Shown: piece by piece, positions 16,924 through 25,168 of the stretch
Layout of the letters: each line of letters begins with the position of its first letter
How positions within the stretch are numbered: the stretch's first letter is position 1
DNA from: Streptomyces sp. NBC_01351
GTDB lineage: Bacteria; Actinomycetota; Actinomycetes; Streptomycetales; Streptomycetaceae
Assembly: GCF_036237315.1 (NCBI RefSeq)
Contig: NZ_CP108356.1
Span: forward strand, 6,577,501 to 6,641,500
Reading direction: 5' to 3'
DNA: 64,000 bases
Made by a program: the position numbers and the translations under genes
Notes under the pieces: model-generated
Database searches by the model: none
Seen by the model: the letters and a program-made list of their open reading frames with translations, nothing else
Told to the model about the DNA's origin: nothing

Positions 16924-17389
16924 TTCGGGGAACCGGTGAGCCGCGAAACCCTTCCTCAAGCCGCCGGCGGGTAGTCGGCGAGACGTCGAGGGACTCGATT
17001 TCCGCCCTGGGAATCCACCGCACGTCCAGGGATTCCGAGCTCACCTTGATCTCCCCGCTGACCGGTTGGGCCCGGAAGCAGAGCGAGAACTCTTGCCGCA
17101 CCTCACCGTCCGCGAACGCGATGACGTGCCCCGGGTCGGTGAAAATGCCCACCAGGCCGACGACGTCGACCAGGATCCCGGTTTCCTCCAGGACCTCTCG
17201 GACCACCGTGCCCGCGATGTTCTCGCCTACCTCCTGAACGCCCCCGGGCATGCCCCAGCGGCCGTTGTCCGATCGTCGCTCCAGCAGTACATCGCCCGCA
17301 TCGTTCACGACGAACGCCGTGACCGCGGGAACGATGCTGTTTGCTTTCGGCGCGTTGGGATCGTTGAAGTAGTCAGTGCGGCGGCTCAT
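16916..17389 (-). CDS. NUDIX hydrolase (Pif-like candidate)
   Basis: 157 residues from ATG 17389, chosen over the GTG six bases earlier because GAAAGG is then well spaced. The NUDIX box is complete: GVQEVGENIAGTVVREVLEE then TGI, matching GX5EX7REUXEEXGU. The family hydrolyses nucleoside diphosphates linked to other groups. In pSAM2 the Pif protein, which blocks redundant transfer between donor cells, carries a NUDIX motif. An analogous immunity role is therefore plausible but unproven. It is translationally coupled to the upstream HTH-DUF5919 gene. Confidence 0.88.
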   Translation of the reverse strand: MSRRTDYFNDPNAPKANSIVPAVTAFVVNDAGDVLLERRSDNGRWGMPGGVQEVGENIAGTVVREVLEETGILVDVVGLVGIFTDPGHVIAFADGEVRQEFSLCFRAQPVSGEIKVSSESLDVRWIPRAEIESLDVSPTTRRRLEEGFRGSPVPRIS

Positions 17390-17391
17390 TC

Positions 17392-18132
17392 TCACCTTTC
17401 GATGGGGACAGCTTCGGACCAGACCTTCTCGAAGCTCTGCTGATACGTGGAGACCAGCTCAGCACCAGCGACTTTACGCAGGTGAAGTACCGGCGTCAGG
17501 GGTGCGCTCACCCCGTACACCTGCGTGTTCACCAGCCACTCGTCATCCGACTGGTAGAGCGAGTTGTGCAGGGTTGACCGGTGGAGGCGGAACTCGATCC
17601 CCGGAACCGAATAGAGGGGGCGATAGAGCTTCATCACCTCGCGAACCTTGTAGGCCACCCCCTCGCCGATTTCCTCTTCCTCACCTCGGCGCCGGATCTC
17701 CGGGCTTTCCGGGTCGCCGAGCAGGATGCGGGACCGAACGCCACCAGCCGCTTTCGACCTGAGCAACTGGGCCCAGCGAGGGTTCTCGGCGAGGAAGACG
17801 CCCGCGTGGACCAGCACGCCAATCTCGCGTTCCGCCCGCCCGAAGAGCTGGAGCCATAGGTCCGCCGGCACGTACGAGCGATGCGGGTAGACCTTCAGGA
17901 CCTCGGCGTCGGCAGCGTCCTTACGCTGCCCGTCCGGCAGGCCGTCCGGCCAGAGGTATCCCTCGTCCTCACGCAGGAAGGCCGAGATGGCAAGGCGGTG
18001 TCTCCGGTATGGCGCTCGCCCCTTGGTAATCCAGCGCTCCACCGTCTTGGGGTCGACCCCAAGGTGCTCCGCCAGGGACTCCGCCGTGACGCCTTGCGTC
18101 AGCATCGCGGACCTTAACCGCTCGTTCGCCAT
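17392..18132 (-). CDS. HTH regulator with DUF5919-like C-terminal domain
   Basis: 246 residues. Residues about 8-50 are an HTH (GVTAESLAEHLGVDPKTVERWITKGRAPY). The C-terminal two thirds (about 80-246) match what I know as DUF5919: LQLFGRAEREIGVLVHAGVFLAENP and SRILLGDPESPE, a fold reminiscent of phospholipase-D or restriction-like domains. It is common in Streptomyces AICEs just upstream of a NUDIX gene, as here, with the two overlapping (stop 17392-17394). Five GGGACG-type boxes lie directly upstream and may be its autoregulatory operators. Confidence 0.82.
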   Translation of the reverse strand: MANERLRSAMLTQGVTAESLAEHLGVDPKTVERWITKGRAPYRRHRLAISAFLREDEGYLWPDGLPDGQRKDAADAEVLKVYPHRSYVPADLWLQLFGRAEREIGVLVHAGVFLAENPRWAQLLRSKAAGGVRSRILLGDPESPEIRRRGEEEEIGEGVAYKVREVMKLYRPLYSVPGIEFRLHRSTLHNSLYQSDDEWLVNTQVYGVSAPLTPVLHLRKVAGAELVSTYQQSFEKVWSEAVPIER

Positions 18133-18143
18133 CCGACCCCCCG

Positions 18144-18224
18144 GGGACGTCTAGGGACGCGTTCGCCTGCCAGAACGCTACCGAGGACGTCCCAAGTCGT
18201 CCAGGGACGTGGTGACTTCGTCCC
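18144..18224. promoter_or_regulatory. cluster of GGGACG/CGTCCC boxes
   Basis: GGGACG occurs at 18144, 18154 and 18204; CGTCCC at 18188 and 18219. All lie within 90 bp upstream of the HTH-DUF5919 gene; another GGGACG is at 18531. The arrangement of repeated half-sites suggests an operator region for that regulator. No experiment supports this yet. Confidence 0.55.
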
Positions 18225-18281
18225 ACCCTTCGGCGGCACTCTGATGACACATCGCAGGACGGGTCGGCTGAGGCGCAGAGC

Positions 18282-18336
18282 TTGACAGCCTCAACCAGAA
18301 CCGCCACTGTGAGATACACGTTCAAGCATGTATCTC
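18282..18336 (+). promoter_or_regulatory. candidate transfer-operon promoter with overlapping dyad
   Basis: TTGACA at 18282-18287 is followed after 17 bp by CACTGT (18305-18310), a fair sigma-70-type promoter. Immediately downstream lies GAGATACA-N10-TGTATCTC (18311-18336), a perfect 8-bp dyad at the expected transcription start. It is the best promoter-plus-operator candidate for the rightward transfer genes beginning at 18837; the element's GntR repressor could act here. Confidence 0.5.
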
Positions 18337-18588
18337 ATGCTTCGAGTGCGGCTACTTCGCGCTGACCTGCATGGATGCCGCAACGAGCTGTGTGAGCAAG
18401 GCAAGGGCCCGGAACCGCGTGGGCCTACAGCTGAGGGCGGGGACGCTGCAATCCCGCTAAAGGCCAGGGGACAGGGCTTCGGCCCGACTGGCGAGGTGGC
18501 CCGGTGACCGCGAGCAACGGCCGGCGTGTGGGGACGTGGTCCCCCTTGCAGTGAGAGGCCCGTGCTCATCAGTTTCTGGAGGTTCGAA

Positions 18589-18660
18589 GTGATCCGCTTA
18601 AGACCCTTGGCCGCCGCCGCGCTGGACCCGCGTGGTGGCGTTGCCCGTCGCGTCGCCTGA
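18589..18660 (+). CDS. possible 23-residue leader peptide with a TTA codon
   Basis: GGAGG at 18578-18582 sits six bases before GTG 18589, an excellent ribosome-binding site. The frame reads MIRLRPLAAAALDPRGGVAR and ends RVA at a TGA (18658-18660). Codon 4 is TTA, the rare Leu codon read by the bldA tRNA in Streptomyces. It lies between the putative promoter and the hairpin ahead of the DUF6284 gene, a layout seen for regulatory leader peptides. Too short to prove by composition. Confidence 0.35.
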   Translation: MIRLRPLAAAALDPRGGVARRVA

Positions 18661-18767
18661 TCTGCCGCGCTTGCCGCGGTCGGTTGCCTCCCCCGCCCGT
18701 CCTGCCCGCCCGGGCTGAACGGGCGGGGTCGCAGGGAGCCGGAGCTCTTCCTGTTCCACAACGACGT

Positions 18768-18797
18768 GCAGCCCCGGCGCTGGAACGCCGGGGCTGC
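18768..18797 (+). terminator. 12-bp hairpin ahead of the transfer operon (attenuator or processing site)
   Basis: GCAGCCCCGGCG and CGCCGGGGCTGC form a perfect stem with a 6-nt loop, 39 bp before the ATG at 18837. It may attenuate read-through or protect the transfer mRNA. Confidence 0.55.
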
Positions 18798-18836
18798 TGT
18801 TCGGGCCCCGTTCCTGTCTGAGAGGAGCAAGACCCA

Positions 18837-19094
18837 ATGAAGTTCATCGTTGCACGTCAAAAGCCCGTTACTGTCCGGCCTGCCGATCTGGAGCCGACCG
18901 ACGCCGAACTGGCGGCGATCGAGCTGGAGATGCCGGTCGTCACCGCCGAGGTGGAGCTGCTGGACGCGCTGATCGCGCTGCTGGACCGGCCGGCCTCCGA
19001 GTTCGACGCACGACGGATCCGCCGAGCCCACAACCGGGTGCTGGCCGCCCGCCGGGACCTGGCCAACCGCCAGGACCCGAAGGAGGCAGCGTGA
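18837..19094 (+). CDS. DUF6284 family protein
   Basis: 85 residues, acidic and helical, with the pattern TDAELAAIELEMPVVTAEVELLDALI and a closing RRIRRAHNRVLAARRDLANR that I associate with DUF6284. These proteins recur in Streptomyces AICEs and plasmids as the first gene of the transfer cluster. GAGAGGAG precedes the ATG. The stop overlaps the next start as GTGA, so translation is coupled to the DUF2637 gene. Molecular role unknown. Confidence 0.8.
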   Translation: MKFIVARQKPVTVRPADLEPTDAELAAIELEMPVVTAEVELLDALIALLDRPASEFDARRIRRAHNRVLAARRDLANRQDPKEAA

Positions 19095-20158
19095 GCACCG
19101 GCCGGGAGCTGACCCGGCCGCAGAAGCTCGTACTCGGCGCGGCGTTCGTCCCAATGCTCGCCACCGGCGCCGCCGGCGGAGCGGGCACCTTCTCCAACAT
19201 CAAGGGCGCCTACGGTTCCGGGACCGCGCTCGGCGCGGTCGCCGCGGGCGAGGGCGCCACTGCCGTCCTGGCTCTGGTCCTGCTCGGACTGACGATGCTC
19301 GGACAGGCCTCCCCTGCCGTGGTCCGGATCGGGTTGTGGGTGCTGCCCACAGCCGCCGCGGTCATGGCCGCGATGGCGGCCGAGGGCGCCGGCCGCACAG
19401 TGATCTACGCGGTCACGCCGATGGGCATGTGCGTGGCGGCGGAGGGCATGGCCTTCCTGGCCCGGCGGATCGTGGTCCACACCGACGGCAGGGACGCCGA
19501 GGCCGAACACCGGGCCGCCACCGTCGTGAGGGCACTGGCCTACCACCGGGCCCGGGCCGCGAACCACCCCGACGAGAAGATCCGCGCCCGCTCCGAGCGC
19601 ACCTCATGGAGGCTCGCCCGGAGGATCGGGACCGGGGATGCCTCCCTCGGTACACGCCTGCTGGAGGTCCAGCGGGAGCGCGTCGCCGACGGCGCCGACG
19701 CAGCCCTGGCGGACATGTTCGGGACGACCGTCACACCGGAGCGTCACGCCGTCACGGCCCCCGTGACCCCCGCCCTCGCCCTGGCTCCCGCACCACAGAT
19801 CGACCCCGCTGAGGAGCCCGCCGAGGCCGAGGTCGTCACGGCGTCCCGTGACGGGGAAGACACGCAGGTCAACCCGACAATGCCGGAGGTCGAAGAGGAG
19901 TCAGTCACGGTGGTCGTCACGCCCGTGACGCTGGACGAGGTCGCGGCCGTGACGGGCGTGCCCACGCCTCACCCGGCGGAAGCGCTCTCGGACGAGCAGC
20001 TCGTGGTCGTGCTGCGGCATCTGCGGTACTCGGAGGATCCGCCTCTGTCCTACCGGCAAGCCGTCACGGCGTTCCGTGACGCCGGGTTCGTCGGGGGCGA
20101 GCAGCGCGTCCGTACGGCCTGGGGCGCGGTGATGTCTCAGGAAGAGAGCGCCCCATGA
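19091..20158 (+). CDS. DUF2637 domain membrane protein of the transfer operon
   Basis: 355 residues starting at GTG 19091. The N-terminal domain has about four transmembrane helices (roughly residues 12-33, 48-70, 74-95 and 103-122), as in DUF2637 proteins of Streptomyces conjugative elements. The C-terminal half is a Pro/Val/Glu/Thr-rich linker and a small helical domain (AEALSDEQLVVVLRHLRYSE onward) with a helix-turn-helix look. It is probably membrane-bound and helps plasmid spread between mycelial compartments. It overlaps both neighbours by four bases. Confidence 0.82.
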   Translation: MSTGRELTRPQKLVLGAAFVPMLATGAAGGAGTFSNIKGAYGSGTALGAVAAGEGATAVLALVLLGLTMLGQASPAVVRIGLWVLPTAAAVMAAMAAEGAGRTVIYAVTPMGMCVAAEGMAFLARRIVVHTDGRDAEAEHRAATVVRALAYHRARAANHPDEKIRARSERTSWRLARRIGTGDASLGTRLLEVQRERVADGADAALADMFGTTVTPERHAVTAPVTPALALAPAPQIDPAEEPAEAEVVTASRDGEDTQVNPTMPEVEEESVTVVVTPVTLDEVAAVTGVPTPHPAEALSDEQLVVVLRHLRYSEDPPLSYRQAVTAFRDAGFVGGEQRVRTAWGAVMSQEESAP

Positions 20159-20493
20159 CCGCCCTGCCGGTCTACTCATGGCGCCTCGCCCCGGACGGTC
20201 TGGCCACCCGCCGACAGCTCCGCTCCGCCGGCCTGCGGCCGGGCGGTCAGGACGTCGTCGCCCAGGTGGAGCGGCCGCGCTACCGGCGCGGCCCGTTGGT
20301 TGCGTTCCTCTACCGGATAGAGCTGGCGCTGCCGGTCCGCCCCATGACCCCGGCCAAGGCCGCGGCCCTGGCGAAGGCGAACACCGCCCGCAGGACCTGC
20401 CCCGCGTGCCGCACGGATGCCGGGTACGTCATCCCGGCCTCGCTCGGCATGTGCGTGCCCTGCGCCTACCCCGAAGAACAGTGCGTCGCCTGA
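20155..20493 (+). CDS. RRQRL-motif zinc-binding protein
   Basis: 112 residues. The N-terminal half carries LATRRQLRSAGLRPGG, the Arg-rich signature of this small Streptomyces family. The C-terminus has two Cys pairs (RTCPACRTDAGY and GMCVPCAY) that can bind one zinc. It is ATGA-coupled to the DUF2637 gene. Such proteins occur just before the FtsK-like transfer gene in many AICEs; role unknown. Confidence 0.75.
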   Translation: MTALPVYSWRLAPDGLATRRQLRSAGLRPGGQDVVAQVERPRYRRGPLVAFLYRIELALPVRPMTPAKAAALAKANTARRTCPACRTDAGYVIPASLGMCVPCAYPEEQCVA

Positions 20494-20572
20494 ACCACCT
20501 CAGCAGGGCCCGGCCATCCACCTCCTACAGCGTCGGCCGGGCCCCCTTCTCCCGTGAAGGAGCACGTTCAGC

Positions 20573-22171
20573 ATGACCGAGACCATCACCGAACCGCAGG
20601 CTCCCCCCGAAGAATCCACCCCCGCCCCGGCCTCGCCGACCACTGCCGAGACGAGCACCAAGCAGGTCGGCCACACCCCGGGTGGCTTCCCAGTCGTCCC
20701 GCTGTCTCTGACCGGGGCGAACGCCACGGCGAGCCTCCTCGCTTCGGCCGCTCTGGCCGGCGGGCCGGTCGCCGCCGCTGTGGTGATGACCGGCGCCGTC
20801 GCCCTGGGCGCCGTCGCCACCCGCAAGCGCGGCAAGGCCGCGAAGGCCAAGACGACGACCACGTCGAAGTCTCCCTCGGCTGGTGCCGGGAGCAGCGGGG
20901 GTCGTGGCCTCTTGGGACGAGTCCCCCCACAGCCCCGGACCTCAACCCGTACCGGTGGCGGAGCAGGTTCCCGTAAATCCTCCGGGCAGTCCCGACACCG
21001 TGCGAGCGGCTCTGCAGGAGTCGGCAGCTCGGGTTCGCACCGGGCCAAGGGCGGTACGTCGTCGGCGCGGCAGCGTGCCGTGCAGGCGGCCGGCCGTCTG
21101 GCCGGGGGGCGTGCGGGGCAGGTGCGTGAACTGCGGGCCTCCACCCGCGCCCAGTCCCCGACCCGGGCCGCATCCCGTACGGGGGCGGTGCAGGCGCGGC
21201 GGCAGGTCGCCGACAACCGGCGGACCGCGAAGGCCGCCGAGCGGGCCGCGTCCGCGCAGGCCAAGCCCCGTGGTCTTGCGGCTCGGACGCTGGCCAAGGG
21301 CATGGGCAAGGCCGCGACTGTCCGCGACAAGGCCGTTGCCGGGGCCCGCTCGATACGGGACCGCAGCGCGGGCCGTGTGGTCGCTTCCGGCCGGGATGGG
21401 ATCCGCCAGGCCGCACACCGCAAGCGGGTGGAGCAGCTCAAAGCGCCCGCCCGCAAGGTGGCCCGGAAGGCACTGCGCCGGTCCGCCGCCCGCTTCCACG
21501 CCCGCCGGGCCCTCGCCGGACTCCTCGGCGGAGCGGCTGGGGTGCTCGGGATGGTGACGACCCCGCTGGGGCGGAAGCTGCGGATGCCGTCGCTGATGCA
21601 CCCCGGCCGGCGCCTCTACCGGGCTCTCGTGAACCGGGCCCGCACCGCCCGCGAAGCCCGGGACGCCGAGATCCGGGCCCAGTTGGAGCAGGACGAGCAG
21701 GCCGCCGAGGCGGAAGCCGCGGCGGAGCAGAACGAGGACGAGCAGCACGTCGGGGACCGCGTGGAGCGGCCCGTGAGTCATGTACCGGCACCTCCCATCC
21801 ATGAAGGAGCACCCCAGGTGAGTACCGCTTCTGGTTTCCGGTTCGAGGAGTACGCGGCCGAGATGGAGGCCGCCGCCCAGGGCTACGAGCCCGACAACGC
21901 GATGGAGATCCTCGCCATGGTCGAGGGCCTGCCCCACGCCCTGGGGTCGGTCGCGAACGTGATGAAGATCCTCGGTGAGCGCTCGGATGCCGAGTTCCCG
22001 CTCGACAAGGCCGTCGCGGAGACGTTCCGGGACTGCTTCGGCGCCGTCATGGCGTCGGTGTCGGTCGCGGAGGAGATGGGCCCGATCTTCCGCCGGGTCC
22101 ACGAGCAGGACATCGCCCGCCACGAGGACCCCCGCAACGGCTACGACGCCGAGAAGGGCTGGAACGTCTGA
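20573..22171 (+). CDS. basic transfer-associated protein (unknown function)
   Basis: 532 residues. Residues about 45-80 are hydrophobic (two short helices). Residues about 85-345 are extremely rich in Ala, Arg, Lys and Ser and may bind DNA. The C-terminal 130 residues are an acidic globular domain (FRFEEYAAEMEAAAQGYEP, MVEGLPHALGSVANVMKILG). This order of short membrane region, basic region and acidic domain is shared by proteins placed immediately before tra in Streptomyces AICEs. It ends one base before the TraB start (TGA G ATG), so it is almost certainly a partner of the translocase, perhaps DNA-coating or membrane-tethering. Confidence 0.72.
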   Translation: MTETITEPQAPPEESTPAPASPTTAETSTKQVGHTPGGFPVVPLSLTGANATASLLASAALAGGPVAAAVVMTGAVALGAVATRKRGKAAKAKTTTTSKSPSAGAGSSGGRGLLGRVPPQPRTSTRTGGGAGSRKSSGQSRHRASGSAGVGSSGSHRAKGGTSSARQRAVQAAGRLAGGRAGQVRELRASTRAQSPTRAASRTGAVQARRQVADNRRTAKAAERAASAQAKPRGLAARTLAKGMGKAATVRDKAVAGARSIRDRSAGRVVASGRDGIRQAAHRKRVEQLKAPARKVARKALRRSAARFHARRALAGLLGGAAGVLGMVTTPLGRKLRMPSLMHPGRRLYRALVNRARTAREARDAEIRAQLEQDEQAAEAEAAAEQNEDEQHVGDRVERPVSHVPAPPIHEGAPQVSTASGFRFEEYAAEMEAAAQGYEPDNAMEILAMVEGLPHALGSVANVMKILGERSDAEFPLDKAVAETFRDCFGAVMASVSVAEEMGPIFRRVHEQDIARHEDPRNGYDAEKGWNV

Positions 22172-22172
22172 G

Positions 22173-24257
22173 ATGAGCGCCCACACCGTCAACAACCAGG
22201 GCGGGGTGGCGTTGGACTGGGCGGCCGGTCACGGACCCGTGACCGGCGCCCTGTCCGCGACCACCGGAGCCTTCGCCGTCGCCACCGTCGGCACCCTCGC
22301 CCACATGCCCCCGTCCTGGGCCCTCGCCATCGGCACCGCCGGCGCGATCGGCCACACCGCGACCGGCCTGCGCCAGAAACTGGCAGGCCGCACCATCGGC
22401 GCCCGCGCCGCTTCCTGGCTCCTCGGTGGCGGCTGGACCACGTGGGCCCTCGCCACCGGGCCCCTCACGTGGACGGCCCTCGGCTCACTGGCCACGATCG
22501 GCGTGGCCATCGGCGCTTCCGCCCGTGCCACCGGCCTCTACGAGGAAGCCCGCGAGGAGGAAGCCCTCGCCGTCGCCGAGCAGCAGCTCGCCCGCGAGCT
22601 GGCCGCGGAGCGGCGGGGCATCGCCGCCGAGTGGGCCGACCGCGTCCAGCGCGTCTGCGGCATCTCCATCCGCATCCTCGCGGTGGAAGTCTGGCCCACC
22701 GGTACCGGGTTCACCATCGACGCCGAACTCCCCGCCGGGGGCGTCACCTACGACCGGATCGCCAGGGAGAACGCCAAGCTGTCGGCCGACGCCCGGCTCC
22801 CGCACGGCTGCTCGGCCGCCGCGACCCCCGGGATCGACCAGGGGCGGGTTCTGATCGACGTGACCACCACGAACGTACTGGCCGCGGAGGTCCCCTACCC
22901 GTCCGACTACAGCGCCCTCTCCGTCCACACCGGCGTCCCCTGGGGGTACCGGACCAACGCGGACGAGATCCTCGCCTACCTCCGCGAGCAGTGCGCGCTC
23001 GTCGTCGGCCCGACCGGATCCGGCAAGACCAACATGGTCCACGTCATCCTCGCCGGATTCGCCCGCGCCACCGACATCCTCACCTGGGTCATCGACCTCA
23101 ACGCCGGATCCGCCGGCCTCCCCTGGGTACGCCCCGCACTCGAAGGCACGGGAGACGGGCGGCCGGTCCGGCCCGGGGTGGACTGGCTCGCCTCCACCCA
23201 CCAGGAAGCCATGCTGATGCTAGAGGCAGCGCTGCGGATCGGCCTCTACCGCAAGCGCGCCTACCAAGACCTCATGGCCAAGGCCAACACCGACCTGCTC
23301 CCGGTCAGCGCGCAAATCCCGCAGATCATGATCGTGATCGACGAGGGCGCCGAGATCCTCACCAGCGGCGACCAGGAGATGCGCAAGCTCGCGAAGAAGA
23401 TCCTTGAAGTCATCCGCATGCTCCGCGCCATGGGCATCCGCACCGTGCTCACCGCGCTCGGCGCCACCGGCTCCGTCCTCGGCGATCTGATGATCCGCCG
23501 GGAGGCCAAGGTCCGGGTCGCGTTGACCGGCGGGGAGAAGGAGGGCATGGACCTGTCCAAGCTCTTCACCGGTGGCAACGGGCTTCGCCCGGAGCAGGCA
23601 CCGCACAAGGGCACCGGCTTCATGGGCACCCCCGAATCCCCGGTTGCGCTGTTCGGGACGTGGCGGATCAAGCCCGTCCAGATCCGCGACATCGTCGTGG
23701 CGACGTCCGAGCGGCACCCCCGCCTGGACGAGGTGTCGGCGAAAGCGGCGGGCGCCGACTATGCCCGCCGCTGGGATGCCGCCCGCACCGCGTGGATCAC
23801 CGACCACCAGCAGACCGACCCCGCCCCGGCCACCGGCATCACGCCGGCCGGAGCAGGCGGTGGCGGGCTGACCCTGTCCGCGCTCCGCGAGACCCCGCCC
23901 GCCCCGGCCGCGGCCGCGTCGGACGAGGACAGCCTTGCCGAGGAGTTCATGCGGCAGATCGACGCGGAGTTCGGCACGACCCAGGAACCCCGCCCGGCCG
24001 CTCCGGCGTCCGGCACGGGGCTGAATCTCTCCGCGCTCGGGGATGAGAAGGAGACCGGGCCCGGATGGCTGGCGGACGCGGTCACCGCGATCTACGCGGC
24101 CGGGCCGGACGGCATGAAGCCGGCCGCCGTCGCCGATCTCGTCGGCCGCAGCCGCGAGGCGGTCCGCAAGACCCTCAAAGCCGCCGCCGAACGCGGCGAA
24201 CTCGTCTACCGCGACCGCGGCCCGCACTCCGTCTACGTCCACCCCGACCACGCCTGA
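22173..24257 (+). CDS. TraB/TraSA-type FtsK/SpoIIIE DNA translocase
   Basis: 694 residues from ATG 22173, one base after the previous stop. Residues 25-115 carry three or four membrane helices. The motor domain has Walker A GPTGSGKT (279-286) and Walker B IMIVIDE (385-391). Residues 629-694 form a winged helix like the FtsK gamma domain (PAAVADLVGRSREAVRKTLK). In Streptomyces conjugation this single hexameric ATPase moves double-stranded DNA, and its winged helix recognises short repeats in the clt locus. A fitting heptamer array lies 17 bp downstream of the stop. Confidence 0.93.
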   Translation: MSAHTVNNQGGVALDWAAGHGPVTGALSATTGAFAVATVGTLAHMPPSWALAIGTAGAIGHTATGLRQKLAGRTIGARAASWLLGGGWTTWALATGPLTWTALGSLATIGVAIGASARATGLYEEAREEEALAVAEQQLARELAAERRGIAAEWADRVQRVCGISIRILAVEVWPTGTGFTIDAELPAGGVTYDRIARENAKLSADARLPHGCSAAATPGIDQGRVLIDVTTTNVLAAEVPYPSDYSALSVHTGVPWGYRTNADEILAYLREQCALVVGPTGSGKTNMVHVILAGFARATDILTWVIDLNAGSAGLPWVRPALEGTGDGRPVRPGVDWLASTHQEAMLMLEAALRIGLYRKRAYQDLMAKANTDLLPVSAQIPQIMIVIDEGAEILTSGDQEMRKLAKKILEVIRMLRAMGIRTVLTALGATGSVLGDLMIRREAKVRVALTGGEKEGMDLSKLFTGGNGLRPEQAPHKGTGFMGTPESPVALFGTWRIKPVQIRDIVVATSERHPRLDEVSAKAAGADYARRWDAARTAWITDHQQTDPAPATGITPAGAGGGGLTLSALRETPPAPAAAASDEDSLAEEFMRQIDAEFGTTQEPRPAAPASGTGLNLSALGDEKETGPGWLADAVTAIYAAGPDGMKPAAVADLVGRSREAVRKTLKAAAERGELVYRDRGPHSVYVHPDHA

Positions 24258-24274
24258 CAGGGGCCACAGACGGC

Positions 24275-24400
24275 TACTGCCTACTGCCTACTGCCAACTT
24301 GGCAGTAGGCAGTAGAACGGCCCGCTACTGCCCACCAGAGGCCTTCATCAGGGCTTTTGGCAGTAGGCAGTACTGGGTTGGCAGTAGGCAGTAGGCAGTA
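24275..24400. repeat. heptamer array GGCAGTA/TACTGCC, candidate clt locus
   Basis: Eleven copies of one heptamer in 126 bp. TACTGCC is at 24275, 24282, 24289 and 24326. GGCAGTA is at 24301, 24308, 24359, 24366, 24380, 24387 and 24394. The first block and the following GGCAGTA pair form a nearly perfect 16-bp stem (24282-24297 against 24299-24314). Streptomyces TraB proteins bind 8-bp repeats in a non-coding clt locus close to traB. Position, length and repeat style here match that design, so this is probably the transfer-initiation site. Confidence 0.65.
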
Positions 24401-24481
24401 ACCGCGCACACGCAGAGCGACCACCCACAGCGGGCGGCTCCACCACCAAGGGGCCGCCCGTACCGCGTCCAGGAGCCTGCA

Positions 24482-24970
24482 ATGCCCTATGAGCACACGA
24501 CCGCGAGCACCACCCCCGCCACCCGGTACGGCGACCCGGTCCTCTACCCCACCGCCGTTCAGCAGCCGCTGATGCTGCCCGCCGAACTCCCCCCGGGAGT
24601 CGAGATGGTCATCCTCCCCGGTGGGATCCGCACCCTCGCCTACACCCAGCCCCCCGCCGCCCCGGCCGCGACGGTCGCGGCGCAGCCGATACCGGCGTGG
24701 GCCAAGACGACAGCGCTCCTCGCCCCGACGATCGGCGGGGGCGTGGCCGCGGCCGGTTTCGGGATCTCCTACGCCGCCCCGGGACTGATCGCCATGACCG
24801 AAGCACTCTGGGCCGCCATCGCCCTCATCGCCGCCGGCGTCATCGCCCCCGCCCTCCTGCGGACCACCCGCAAGGCCGGGAACCGCTCGGCGCCGGTCCA
24901 GCACATCACCCAGAACATCAGCGCGTCCGGGATGTTCGGCCGCGCCTCCGGCACCGTCAACAACCGCTGA
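24482..24970 (+). CDS. Spd-like small membrane protein
   Basis: 162 residues. The first 75 are Pro/Thr-rich and polar. Two transmembrane helices follow (about residues 80-100 and 105-126), then a short basic tail with QHITQNISASGMFGRASG. The position after tra, the size and the topology are those of spread (Spd) proteins, which help plasmid DNA move across septa within a recipient mycelium. I cannot assign a specific Spd family. The small gene at 24981 follows 10 bp later. Confidence 0.65.
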   Translation: MPYEHTTASTTPATRYGDPVLYPTAVQQPLMLPAELPPGVEMVILPGGIRTLAYTQPPAAPAATVAAQPIPAWAKTTALLAPTIGGGVAAAGFGISYAAPGLIAMTEALWAAIALIAAGVIAPALLRTTRKAGNRSAPVQHITQNISASGMFGRASGTVNNR

Positions 24971-24980
24971 AAGGGCCCCG

Positions 24981-25160
24981 GTGAACCAGCCCCGACCGCC
25001 CATTGCCGACCGCGTCTCCGACGCGGTCGCCCTCCTCACCGGCAAGCACACCGTCCGCTGCCCCCACCCCGGGTGCACCGTCAGCGTCCGCTACCGCCAC
25101 GTCATCCCCGACGAGGCCAAGCGCCTCACCGACCTCGCCACCGACCACACCCGCCACTGA
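24981..25160 (+). CDS. 59-residue Cys/His-containing protein
   Basis: Starts at GTG 24981 behind AAAGGG and ends at TGA 25158-25160. After a helical N-terminus (ADRVSDAVALLTGKH) comes VRCPHPGCTVSVRYRHV, a C-x4-C zinc-finger-like element with flanking His, then a helical tail with ATDHTRH. Such tiny zinc-finger-like proteins are normal members of AICE transfer regions and are often missed. No function assigned. Confidence 0.6.
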   Translation: MNQPRPPIADRVSDAVALLTGKHTVRCPHPGCTVSVRYRHVIPDEAKRLTDLATDHTRH

Positions 25161-25168
25161 GGAGCGAC

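Noticed and set aside
18328..18507. 59-residue open frame downstream of the tra promoter
   Set aside because: Its ATG lies within the operator dyad, there is no ribosome-binding site, and composition gives no support.
24275..24400. CRISPR-like array
   Set aside because: Units are 7 bp in both orientations without unique spacers of regular length, and no cas genes exist; better explained as protein-binding sites.
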